A stretch of 64,000 nucleotides of DNA, from contig CBFHOG010000008.1 of assembly GCA_965657545.1 (NCBI GenBank), positions 25,828 to 89,827 on the forward strand, in the 5' to 3' direction. Origin of the DNA: UBA7446 sp965657545. GTDB taxonomy: Bacteria > Bacteroidota > Bacteroidia > Flavobacteriales > Flavobacteriaceae. Shown piece after piece: positions 52,818 to 61,392 of the stretch (its first letter is position 1; every line of letters begins with the position of its first letter). The notes beneath the pieces were generated by a model. The model was given only the letters and a program-made list of their open reading frames with translations. It did no database searches and was not told where the DNA came from. Both the position numbers and the translations under genes were made by a program.

Positions 52818-53612
52818 ATGAAAATTGCCATTTTAGGAGCCGGAAATTTGGGACTTAGTATTGCCCGAGGACTCATCACAAATAACAGCATAACAAAACT
52901 GTATTTAACGCGTCGAAATGTTAAGAGCATTGCCACATGGAGCGAATATGCGAACACGCAAATTACGGACGACAACAAAAAAGCCGTACAAGAATCGGAT
53001 ATTATCATTTTGGCGGTGCAACCAAGACAGTTAGGGAAATTACTTTCTGAAATCAAAGAATTACTCCACGACAATCATGTTTTAATTTCCACTATTACAG
53101 GCTATTCTATTGCCAAAATGGAGGAAGTTGTAGGGAAAGATGTACACATCATTCGCTCGATGCCAAACACGGCCATTTCGGTTGGAAAATCAATGACGTG
53201 CTTGTGCGCAAATGAAAAAGGAAAAGAGAGACTTCCTGTTGCTGAAGCAATTTTTAATGGATTAGGGACAAGCATTGTTATTGAAGAGCAACATATGCGA
53301 GCAGCTACTGTGATTTGTGCTTCTGGTATTGCTTTTTGGATGCGATTGATTCGTGCTACCACCCAAGGTGGGGTGCAATTGGGTTTTGATGCCGAAGAAG
53401 CCATGAAAATGTCCATGTACACCGCTATGGGGGCAGCATCATTACTCATTGAAACAGGAGCACATCCAGAAGAGGAGATTGATAAAGTAACCACACCTAG
53501 AGGTTGTACTATTGAAGGTTTGAATGAGATGGAACATCAAGGTTTGAGTTCCTCTCTAATTCAAGGAATTGTAGCATCTTTCAAAAAAATTAACGAAATA
53601 GCACAAGACTAA
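52818..53612 (+). CDS. proC: Pyrroline-5-carboxylate reductase
   Basis: Last enzyme of proline synthesis, reducing pyrroline-5-carboxylate. The 264 residues show MKIAILGAGNLGLSIARGL, IIILAVQPRQ, IRSMPNTAISVGKSMT and the C-terminal signature KVTTPRGCTIEGLNEMEHQG. It lies inside the arginine operon, 36 bases after argC and one base before argD. This suggests joint control of proline and arginine from glutamate; whether it instead acts on an arginine intermediate is unknown. Confidence 0.93.
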   Translation: MKIAILGAGNLGLSIARGLITNNSITKLYLTRRNVKSIATWSEYANTQITDDNKKAVQESDIIILAVQPRQLGKLLSEIKELLHDNHVLISTITGYSIAKMEEVVGKDVHIIRSMPNTAISVGKSMTCLCANEKGKERLPVAEAIFNGLGTSIVIEEQHMRAATVICASGIAFWMRLIRATTQGGVQLGFDAEEAMKMSMYTAMGAASLLIETGAHPEEEIDKVTTPRGCTIEGLNEMEHQGLSSSLIQGIVASFKKINEIAQD

Positions 53613-53613
53613 C

Positions 53614-54738
53614 ATGCCATTATTTGATGTATATCCGCTTTATGATGTAACGCCTGTTCGCGCCAAAGGTGTTCATGTATATGGTGCAGACAGAAAAAAG
53701 TATTTGGACTTGTATGGCGGCCATGCGGTGATTAGCATCGGACACCAACATCCGGTTTACAACAGAAGACTGAAAAAGCAAATGAGCAGAATTGGGTTTT
53801 ATTCCAACGCCATTCAGAATCCGTTGCAGAAGCAATTGGCAGATGAAATCGAAGCGCAATCTGGATGTGAAGGATACCAATTATTTATGTGTAGTTCGGG
53901 GGCAGAAGCCAATGAAAATGCACTTAAACTCGCCTCGTTCTACAACAAAAAAGCTAAAGTTGTTGCGTTTAAAAATGCCTTTCACGGCAGAACAAGTGCG
54001 GCAGTTGCAGCTACTGATACACCAAAAATTATTGCGCCTTTAAATGCGCAGCAAGAAGTCATTTTTTTAGCGTTTGGTGATGAAAAAGCATTAGAAGAAA
54101 CATTGAGCAAGGAAGATGTTTGTGCCGTAATCATTGAAGCCATTCAAGGCGTTGGCGGATTGGATATGCCTACGAAGAAATTCATGAAAACTGTCGAAAC
54201 CCTGTGTCGTAAATACAACAGTTGTGTTATTGCAGACGAAGTGCAATCTGGTTTCGGACGCTCGGGAGCGTTTTTTGCATACCAACATTTTGGGATTACA
54301 CCAGATATTATTTCCATGGCAAAAGGTATGGGAAATGGCTTCCCGGTAGGAGGCATTTTTGTGCATCCAAAAATTGAACCATGGTACGGTATGTTAGGAA
54401 CTACCTTTGGTGGTAATCATTTGGCGTGTCAGGCAAGTTTGGCCGTATTGGAGGTGTTAAAAAAGAAAAAACTTATCGAGCACGCAGCTACTCTTGGAGA
54501 AGCTTTTGAGTCAAGAGCAAAGACAATTAAAGGCGTAAAAAAAGTAAAAGGACGTGGACTTATGCTTGGGCTTGAATTTGATTTTGAAGTAAGCGAGTTA
54601 CGAAAAAAACTTATTTACGAGCATCGTATTTTCACTGGTGGAAGCAGTAATAAAAAACTATTGCGCATACTCCCACCACTAACGATACAACAAAAACATT
54701 TTGACTACTTTTTTAATGCTTTAGAAAAATCGCTATGA
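53614..54738 (+). CDS. argD: Acylornithine aminotransferase
   Basis: PLP aminotransferase (class III) making N-acylornithine, 374 residues. Seen: YLDLYGGHAVISIGHQHP, CSSGAEANENALKLA, KNAFHGRTSAAVAATD, the Asp in IADEVQSGFGRSG and the PLP Lys in ISMAKGMGNGFPVGG. Located between proC and argF'. Whether it prefers acetyl or succinyl substrate cannot be read from the sequence. Confidence 0.92.
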   Translation: MPLFDVYPLYDVTPVRAKGVHVYGADRKKYLDLYGGHAVISIGHQHPVYNRRLKKQMSRIGFYSNAIQNPLQKQLADEIEAQSGCEGYQLFMCSSGAEANENALKLASFYNKKAKVVAFKNAFHGRTSAAVAATDTPKIIAPLNAQQEVIFLAFGDEKALEETLSKEDVCAVIIEAIQGVGGLDMPTKKFMKTVETLCRKYNSCVIADEVQSGFGRSGAFFAYQHFGITPDIISMAKGMGNGFPVGGIFVHPKIEPWYGMLGTTFGGNHLACQASLAVLEVLKKKKLIEHAATLGEAFESRAKTIKGVKKVKGRGLMLGLEFDFEVSELRKKLIYEHRIFTGGSSNKKLLRILPPLTIQQKHFDYFFNALEKSL

Positions 54739-54826
54739 AAGTTCATCATAGACATTTCATAATAATCAGCAATGACAACTTTCGAGATGGCAACTCATCC
54801 GAAGTCGTTTGCGTAATTTTAAATAG

Positions 54827-55768
54827 ATGAAACAATTTTTAACGCTACATGACCTTAAAGACTTTGATGCACAAGTGCAACTGGCAAAAAACATCAAAGC
54901 AAATCCCTATCAATTTGAACAACTGGGAAAGCGTAAAACACTTGGCCTATTATTTTTTAATCCAAGTTTGCGCACCAGATTGAGCACTCAAAAAGCTGCT
55001 CGTTTGTTGGGTATGGATGTCATGGTGATGAATTTCAGCAATGAGGCTTGGGCCATAGAATACGAAGATGCCACCATTATGGAGGGGCTTCGATCTGAGC
55101 ATGTAAAAGAAGCTGCACAAGTGGTTTCGCAATATTGCGATGTTGTCGGGATTCGAGCTTTTGCTACACTTACCGACAAAGAAAAAGACGAGTCGGAGCA
55201 AGTATTACAAAAATTTATAGAATACGCATCCGTGCCTATTTTAAATATGGAAAGTGCTACCGCTCATCCGTTGCAAGCACTTGCCGATGCGCTAACGCTT
55301 ACAGAACACGATTTACCTAAAAAGCCAAAAGTAGTGCTTACGTGGGCGCCGCATCCTAAGGCATTACCACATGCCGTTGGCAATTCGTTTACGCGCATGA
55401 TGCAGCATCTAGACGCAGATTTTGTGATTACAAATCCGGAAGGGTATGATTTAGATCCGCGTATCACTAAAGATATTCCTATCATTCACAATCAAAATGA
55501 AGCGCTTAAAAATGCTGATATTGTATATGCCAAAAACTGGTCGTCATATGAGTCATATGGGCGAATTTTAAGAACGGACAACGAATGGATGCTCACCCCT
55601 GAAAAAATGGCGCTAACGAATAACGCCAAGTTTATGCATTGCCTGCCCATTAGAAGAAATGTGGTGGTAGCAGATGGTGTGTTGGACCATCCAAATTCGA
55701 TTGTAATTGAACAAGCAAACAACAGAACTTTTGCTGCAGCAGCAGTATTAAAAACACTGATTTCGTGA
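54827..55768 (+). CDS. argF': N-succinylornithine-type carbamoyltransferase
   Basis: Carbamoylates an acylated ornithine. The 313 residues have the carbamoyl-phosphate motif SLRTR at 47-51, HPLQALAD, and HCLPIRRN. The family position that is Glu92 in Xanthomonas acetylornithine enzyme and Pro90 in Bacteroides fragilis succinylornithine enzyme is Ser90 here (GLRSEHVKEA). Published mutagenesis, as I recall it, shows that Ser at this position gives the succinyl specificity. It is therefore not an ordinary ornithine carbamoyltransferase. An 88-base gap precedes it, and argB begins with GTG inside its stop. Confidence 0.88.
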   Translation: MKQFLTLHDLKDFDAQVQLAKNIKANPYQFEQLGKRKTLGLLFFNPSLRTRLSTQKAARLLGMDVMVMNFSNEAWAIEYEDATIMEGLRSEHVKEAAQVVSQYCDVVGIRAFATLTDKEKDESEQVLQKFIEYASVPILNMESATAHPLQALADALTLTEHDLPKKPKVVLTWAPHPKALPHAVGNSFTRMMQHLDADFVITNPEGYDLDPRITKDIPIIHNQNEALKNADIVYAKNWSSYESYGRILRTDNEWMLTPEKMALTNNAKFMHCLPIRRNVVVADGVLDHPNSIVIEQANNRTFAAAAVLKTLIS

Positions 55769-56541
55769 GACAAAAGCTACATATTGTCAAAGTTGGTGGA
55801 CATTTGGTAAATGATACCGATGCTTTACAAGAGGTCTTGTTGGCTTTTGCTAAAATAGGTGCACCTAAAATTTTGGTACATGGTGGCGGACGACATGCAA
55901 CAGCCTTGGCCACTAAACTGGGTATTTCTCCCAAAATGATAGATGGAAGACGCATCACAGATGCGTCCATGCTTGAAGTCGCTGTAATGAGTTATGCGGG
56001 ATTATCCAACAAAAAAATTGTAGCGCAGCTGCAACACCTTGGCGTAAATGCGATTGGGCTCAGCGGCGCAGATGGAAGTTGCATTGAGGCTGTTAAGCGT
56101 CCCGTAAAAGAAATTGATTATGGCTTTGTGGGCGATATTGTCAACGTAAACGCTGCTGTATTTACATCCTTAGCAGATCAAGATTTTGTGCCTGTTTTGT
56201 GTGCAATTACACATGATAAAAATGGCCAATTGTTAAATACAAACGCCGATACCATTGCTGCACAAGTAGCCATTGCTTTGTGTACTACCTATGAGGTTAG
56301 CCTGTTTTATTGTTTTGAGCACGCAGGTGTACTTCGAGATATTGCAAATCCAGCAGATGTAATTCCGCTTCTCAATACAACACAAACCGAAACTTTTGTA
56401 AAAGATGGGATTATACATCAAGGTATGGTGCCTAAATTGCACAACGGTTTTGACGCACTAAAAAATGGTGTCAATGAAGTTATTATCAGTAATATTAACG
56501 CATTAACAAACGCAAACGCACCCAAAACGACATTGCAATGA
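55765..56541 (+). CDS. argB: N-acylglutamate kinase
   Basis: Phosphorylates N-acylglutamate at the gamma carboxyl. The 258 residues begin with LHIVKVGGHLVND, followed by ILVHGGGRHATALATKLGI, GLSGADGSCIEAV, VPVLCAITHDKNGQLLNTNAD and the C-terminal KDGIIHQGMVPKL. The start is GTG, forming GTGA with the argF' stop. The substrate loop GGGRHAT differs from the textbook GGGP form but occurs in Bacteroidota homologues, as I recall. Confidence 0.9.
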   Translation: MRQKLHIVKVGGHLVNDTDALQEVLLAFAKIGAPKILVHGGGRHATALATKLGISPKMIDGRRITDASMLEVAVMSYAGLSNKKIVAQLQHLGVNAIGLSGADGSCIEAVKRPVKEIDYGFVGDIVNVNAAVFTSLADQDFVPVLCAITHDKNGQLLNTNADTIAAQVAIALCTTYEVSLFYCFEHAGVLRDIANPADVIPLLNTTQTETFVKDGIIHQGMVPKLHNGFDALKNGVNEVIISNINALTNANAPKTTLQ

Positions 56542-57599
56542 AACGCATAGAACAACTACAAAAAGAAGCTATTGCTTTACTTCAAAAACTAATTAGTACC
56601 CCTTCACTTTCTGGAGAAGAGGATCAAACAGCGGCGCATATCAAAGCGTGGCTTGAAAGCCATGGTGTGGCGTGCAAACAAGAAAAAAATAATGTGTATG
56701 CGATTAATAAACATGAAGACCCAAGTAAGCCTTATTTGTTACTGAATTCACATCATGATACTGTGCATGCCAATAGTGGTTATACGCGTAATCCGCATGA
56801 AGCCACCATTGAAAACGGAAAGCTTTACGGATTAGGAAGTAATGATGCGGGAGGTGCATTGGTGTGTTTACTGGCTACGTTTGTGTACTTCTACGAGCAA
56901 GAAAACATGGCATACAACCTTGTGGTTGCTGCCACAGCAGAGGAAGAAACATCGGGTCCAAATGGCCTAAATAGTTTATTGAAAATACTACCCCCAATTG
57001 ATACGGCAATTGTGGGCGAGCCTACGCAAATGCATCTGGCTATAGCAGAAAAAGGCTTGGTTGTTTTTGATGCTACCATCAGCGGAACAGCAAGCCATGC
57101 AGCACATCCAAACGAAGACAATCCAATTTACAAGGCCGGAAAAGTTATTGATTGGTTTAAAGGATTTGAATTTGATAGGGTGTCCGACACCTTAGGCCCA
57201 GTAAAACTGACGGTAACACAAATTAACGCCGGAAAACAACACAACGCTGTACCGGCTGATGTTAAATTGGTTTTGGACGTTCGTGTAAATGATAAGTACA
57301 CCAATGAGGAAATAAGCGAATTGATGCAACAAGCTCCCTGTAAGGTAGTAGCACGATCGCTTCGACTGGGTTCTTCATCTATTCCAACAAATCACACATT
57401 GGTACAAGCAGGGATTGCTGCAGGAAGAAATACCTACGGATCTCCTACCCTTTCCGATCAAGCAGTGTTATCTTGTAACTCCCTAAAACTAGGACCTGGA
57501 GACTCTTTGCGTTCGCACACCGCAAATGAATTTATATTTGTAAAAGAACTCGAAGAGGCCATACCGCTGTATATCTCTATATTAAAACAAACATTATGA
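56538..57599 (+). CDS. argE: N-acylcitrulline/acylornithine deacylase (M20 peptidase family)
   Basis: Zinc-dependent deacylase of the M20 family, 353 residues. Metal and catalytic residues sit in NSHHDTVHA (about 76-84), GLGSNDAGGALV and TAEEETSGPNG; a dimerisation domain follows (about 175-285). In a pathway using an acylornithine carbamoyltransferase, it should release citrulline from N-acylcitrulline. It overlaps argB and argH by four bases each (ATGA). Confidence 0.88.
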   Translation: MKRIEQLQKEAIALLQKLISTPSLSGEEDQTAAHIKAWLESHGVACKQEKNNVYAINKHEDPSKPYLLLNSHHDTVHANSGYTRNPHEATIENGKLYGLGSNDAGGALVCLLATFVYFYEQENMAYNLVVAATAEEETSGPNGLNSLLKILPPIDTAIVGEPTQMHLAIAEKGLVVFDATISGTASHAAHPNEDNPIYKAGKVIDWFKGFEFDRVSDTLGPVKLTVTQINAGKQHNAVPADVKLVLDVRVNDKYTNEEISELMQQAPCKVVARSLRLGSSSIPTNHTLVQAGIAAGRNTYGSPTLSDQAVLSCNSLKLGPGDSLRSHTANEFIFVKELEEAIPLYISILKQTL

Positions 57600-58879
57600 A
57601 GCTTTGGCAGAAAAAACAAACCACTGTAACGGAAGCCGTTGATAGATTTACCGTTGGCGACGATAGGCTTTGGGATGTACGATTGGCGCCCTATGATGTT
57701 TTGGGATCCAAAGCGCATGCACAAATGCTTGCTAAGGTTGGTTTACTCACACCCCATGAGGCCGAAGCGCTCTGTAGTGAATTGGATAACATCATGGAAT
57801 TGGTAACCAAAGAAGACTTTGCCATCGAAGACGATTTTGAAGACATTCACTCTAAAATTGAGTTTATGTTAACGGAGCGATTGGGTGATGTGGGTAAAAA
57901 AATCCATACTTCACGCTCAAGAAACGATCAGGTGCTAACGGCCATGCAGTTGTTACTTAAAGATGAAATTACTGAAATCAAGGAGCTTACAAAAGCCTTG
58001 TTTAGCACATGGATGTCCTTAGCGGAAAAGCATAAAAATGATTTATTACCCGGCTATACCCACCTTCAAGTGGCGATGCCCTCGTCCTTTGGATTGTGGT
58101 TTTCGGCTTATGCCGAGTCGTTGGTAGATGATGTGATTTTACTTAACGCTGCGCATACCATTTGCGATCAGAATCCGTTGGGAAGTGCTGCGGGGTACGG
58201 CAGCTCTTTTCCTATTGACCGAATGCACACCACAGAAGCCTTGCAGTTTAGCACATTGAAATTCAATGCGGTGGCTGCGCAAATGGGGCGTGGGAAAACA
58301 GAACGCATCACGGCAAGTGCCCTTGGTTCTTTAGCAGCTACGCTAGGTCGTTTTTCTATGGACGTATGTTTGTATATGAGTCAGAATTTTGACTTTATCC
58401 ATTTCCCTGAGCATCTAACCACGGGGTCTAGCATTATGCCACACAAAAAGAATCCAGATATTTTTGAATTGATACGTGGCAAATGTGCACTTATTCAAGG
58501 ACTTGCCAACGACTTTGCCTTACTCGGTCAAAATCTGCCGAGTGGCTATCACCGTGAAATGCAGCTTTTTAAAGGTAAAATGCTGGAGGGATTAGACAGT
58601 ATAAAAGATTGCTTGACCATACTTAACAGTGCCATTAAAGAAGTTGGCGTTCGTGAAAACATCATGGAAGACAAGATATATTCCTATGCCTTTACGGTAG
58701 ATGCGCTAAACGAATTGGTGCAGCAGGGTGTTCCGTTTAGAGACGCATACAAGAAAGTAGGCCTTGACGTTGAGGCAGGTAACTTTAAGCCGCCTAAAAA
58801 AGTACATCACACCCACGTGGGGAGTCTTGGAAATTTGTCGTTAGATAAGATTCAGGAAAAGTTTAACAAACACTATTAA
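57596..58879 (+). CDS. argH: Argininosuccinate lyase
   Basis: Last step to arginine, releasing fumarate. The 427 residues include SRSRNDQVLTAMQLLLKDE, GYTHLQVAMPSSFGLWFSAY and the family signature GSSIMPHKKNPDIFELIRGK near 281. Starts within argE (ATGA). An acyltransferase gene follows 11 bases after its stop. Confidence 0.95.
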   Translation: MKLWQKKQTTVTEAVDRFTVGDDRLWDVRLAPYDVLGSKAHAQMLAKVGLLTPHEAEALCSELDNIMELVTKEDFAIEDDFEDIHSKIEFMLTERLGDVGKKIHTSRSRNDQVLTAMQLLLKDEITEIKELTKALFSTWMSLAEKHKNDLLPGYTHLQVAMPSSFGLWFSAYAESLVDDVILLNAAHTICDQNPLGSAAGYGSSFPIDRMHTTEALQFSTLKFNAVAAQMGRGKTERITASALGSLAATLGRFSMDVCLYMSQNFDFIHFPEHLTTGSSIMPHKKNPDIFELIRGKCALIQGLANDFALLGQNLPSGYHREMQLFKGKMLEGLDSIKDCLTILNSAIKEVGVRENIMEDKIYSYAFTVDALNELVQQGVPFRDAYKKVGLDVEAGNFKPPKKVHHTHVGSLGNLSLDKIQEKFNKHY

Positions 58880-58890
58880 GCAACTCCACA

Positions 58891-59964
58891 ATGGCAACGC
58901 AACGGCTTTATTTTATAGATGCCCTTAGAGCGTTTGCCATCTTGATGATGCTACAAGGGCATTTTGTCAGTGGATTACTTGATACTTCTACCGTTGATAC
59001 CAGCCATTACGTTTACCGTATTTGGTTGTATTTTCGAGGGGTTACCGCACCTGTATTTTTTACCATTACAGGTTGGGTGTTTATGTTTTTGTTGGAACAA
59101 AATCCCATAAAAGGTTGGCAAAACCCACGCCTTAGAAAAGGGTTGAAACGTGCATTTGAACTCATTTTATGGGGCTACGCCTTGCGCCTAAGCCTCCCCT
59201 ATTTCCTAACCACCGGACGGATTACCAAAACCTTTTTACGCCCCGATGTCTTGCAGATTATCGGATGTGGCTTGTTGTTTTCTATGTTGCTGTATTTGCT
59301 TTTTAACAGCTTAGGAAAGTTGCGCCCTTTGCTGTTTTTTGCCATTAGCATTGGCATTTTTAGCACCAATCCGCTTTATACGGATCTTACTTTTGAGAAG
59401 CTACCGCTGTTTATTTCGGCCTATCTGACCAAAGCAAATGGCGCGGTTTTTTATCTGTTGCCGTGGTTGGGCTATGTAAGTTTTGGTGCAGGCATTGCCG
59501 TATTGATGCCCAAAAGACCCAAAAAATTACCCTATTGGGCCATTGGCTTTTTGACGGTAGGATATGTACTCTCCCTCCACTCCTCTGCCATTATTCATTC
59601 CCTATCAAAAACCCTGTCTTGCACCCTACTAAAAGAAGTAACAAACAACAATTTCCTCTTTATTCACCTAGGGGATGTACTTATGCTGTTTGGGGTATTT
59701 ATGCTGTTAGAACCGCTGATAAAACAAAGCCTGTGGCAGAAAATTGGCACCAAAACCTTATCGCTGTACATTGTGCATTACGTGATCCTATACGGGAGTT
59801 TTAGCAGTATCGGATTGTATAAATTTTTTCAGCATTCCCTGTCTTGGGAGGTTGCCGTATTGGGTGCGCTCTGTTTTACCGTTGGCGTAACGGTATTGGT
59901 GTTGGCGTATCCGAAGTATATGAAACCGTTGGTTGGGCGTGCAAAAAGTTTATTTAGGAGGTGA
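58891..59964 (+). CDS. Integral membrane acyltransferase, DUF1624-like
   Basis: A 357-residue protein with about 10 membrane helices. The start LYFIDALRAFAILMMLQGHF matches the family of heparan-alpha-glucosaminide N-acetyltransferase-like proteins (DUF1624), which includes a conserved Asp and His in the first helix. It should move acyl groups across the membrane to sugars or other acceptors. It lies 11 bases after argH and likely rides on the arginine transcript; no link to arginine is evident. No terminator hairpin follows it. Confidence 0.75.
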   Translation: MATQRLYFIDALRAFAILMMLQGHFVSGLLDTSTVDTSHYVYRIWLYFRGVTAPVFFTITGWVFMFLLEQNPIKGWQNPRLRKGLKRAFELILWGYALRLSLPYFLTTGRITKTFLRPDVLQIIGCGLLFSMLLYLLFNSLGKLRPLLFFAISIGIFSTNPLYTDLTFEKLPLFISAYLTKANGAVFYLLPWLGYVSFGAGIAVLMPKRPKKLPYWAIGFLTVGYVLSLHSSAIIHSLSKTLSCTLLKEVTNNNFLFIHLGDVLMLFGVFMLLEPLIKQSLWQKIGTKTLSLYIVHYVILYGSFSSIGLYKFFQHSLSWEVAVLGALCFTVGVTVLVLAYPKYMKPLVGRAKSLFRR

Positions 59965-60119
59965 TTATTAATTTGCTCATTTTTTTTTAAATATAAACGC
60001 AGTCGATAATTTTTTTTTATTATTTTTTTAGCATTATAAAAACAATTTTTAGTACATTCCCTACTGTCATTTATATATAATTCATTCAAAATATATTTTG
60101 AAAGTTTTAGAATTGAACA

Positions 60120-61256
60120 ATGCTAAAAATTTTTTACACGGTTACCGCATTTCAGCTGTTGTTTTTTGGACTTATTGTTATTACCTCAAAACACAAAAAG
60201 CAATTTCATTATTGGATGTCAGCATTTTTATTTATTCAATCTGTTGTTTTTACTTTAACCGTTTGTCGTTGGCATTACAATATCATACCTGACAGTCCTT
60301 TTTTTAGGTTGTTAAAAGTTTTGTTTGAATACTCTATTAGTCCAGTATTTTATGTCTTTGTAGTTAAAGCAACCCGTCAGCAGACTCAGTTCAGTATAAC
60401 GAAGATGCTTTTAGCTATTCCTATTGTAATCGGTTTAATTTTCTTGTATCTGCCACAATCACTATGGGATAGATATTGGCTAGAATTTCATTCGATACTT
60501 ACAATTAATTTTTACTCTCAGGCGATTCTCTTTTTTTTACTGGCCTTAAAAAGCTATCGTACTTATGAGGTTAATATGAAAAATTATTTAAATCAGGATT
60601 ATTTCCAGAGCTTAAAACTCCTTCGGCTGGTTCTTAAGTGGGGCATTGTTACATTAGTTCTGGGATTGATGAGTAATCTTATTCGCATACAGTTTAATTT
60701 CGGTACAACAGCTACTACAATTAACCTTATTATAGAAATGATTATGTTATTTACAATAAATGCTTTTTTGTTTATTGGCATTAAGCTTCCACAGGAATTA
60801 ATAGATATTTCATTAAATGAAAACATAGAAATCCACTATCCTAAAGAGAACATCAAGTATATGGGTTCTAAGTTGTCCTTAACAGATAAAAATAACATTG
60901 CTGAAAAACTAAATCGTCATTTAGAGACCTATAAATACTACCTAATTCCCAATCTAACTATTGACAAGCTGGCGCAGAAGCTTGATGTTCAGACAAAGTA
61001 CCTTTCACAAGTAATTAATGAAAATTTTAAACAAAATTTCTGTGATTACATTAATTCATATCGAATTGAAGACGCAAAAAAACAGCTAAAAGACCCCGAA
61101 CAACGGCATAAAACAATACTTGAAATATGCTACGCGATAGGTTTTAATTCCAAATCCGCATTTAACAATGTTTTTAAAAAACAAACTGGGCTGACTCCAA
61201 CAGCATTCAAAAAAACACCCGGAAAAAATAGTGATTCTGCATTCATGCAAAAATGA
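60120..61256 (+). CDS. AraC-family regulator with an N-terminal membrane domain
   Basis: A 378-residue protein. Residues 1-220 contain about six or seven membrane helices; residues about 270-370 form an AraC/XylS DNA-binding domain with two helix-turn-helix motifs (KLAQKLDVQTKYLSQVINEN; ICYAIGFNSKSAFNNVFKKQ). Such membrane-bound AraC proteins in Bacteroidota respond to envelope signals. It lies directly upstream of a GH16 glucanase gene on the same strand, so regulation of that gene is a reasonable inference. Its spacer from the preceding gene holds long T runs but no hairpin. Confidence 0.85.
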   Translation: MLKIFYTVTAFQLLFFGLIVITSKHKKQFHYWMSAFLFIQSVVFTLTVCRWHYNIIPDSPFFRLLKVLFEYSISPVFYVFVVKATRQQTQFSITKMLLAIPIVIGLIFLYLPQSLWDRYWLEFHSILTINFYSQAILFFLLALKSYRTYEVNMKNYLNQDYFQSLKLLRLVLKWGIVTLVLGLMSNLIRIQFNFGTTATTINLIIEMIMLFTINAFLFIGIKLPQELIDISLNENIEIHYPKENIKYMGSKLSLTDKNNIAEKLNRHLETYKYYLIPNLTIDKLAQKLDVQTKYLSQVINENFKQNFCDYINSYRIEDAKKQLKDPEQRHKTILEICYAIGFNSKSAFNNVFKKQTGLTPTAFKKTPGKNSDSAFMQK

Positions 61257-61327
61257 TTTCAAAAAAATCATCCAAAAAATAGTCCTAATTCCTACTTCTG
61301 GACGACATATAACACCAATACTATTTT

Positions 61328-61360
61328 ATTTGTAGTCCATTTGTAGCTCTGCAAAGAGCC
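61328..61360 (+). promoter_or_regulatory. Short direct repeat and hairpin upstream of the GH16 gene
   Basis: ATTTGTAG occurs twice, 11 bases apart, followed by a GCTCT-GCAA-AGAGC hairpin (61346-61359). The repeats, one helical turn apart, could be a binding site for the neighbouring AraC-type regulator; the hairpin could lie in the mRNA leader. No exact TAnnTTTG box was found here. Confidence 0.25.
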
Positions 61361-61392
61361 AATTCTTACAATTAACTTATAAAATCTACATC

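Noticed and set aside
59956..59964. AGGAGGTGA resembling a strong Shine-Dalgarno
   Set aside because: It consists of the last two Arg codons and the stop of the membrane acyltransferase; no start codon follows at usable distance.
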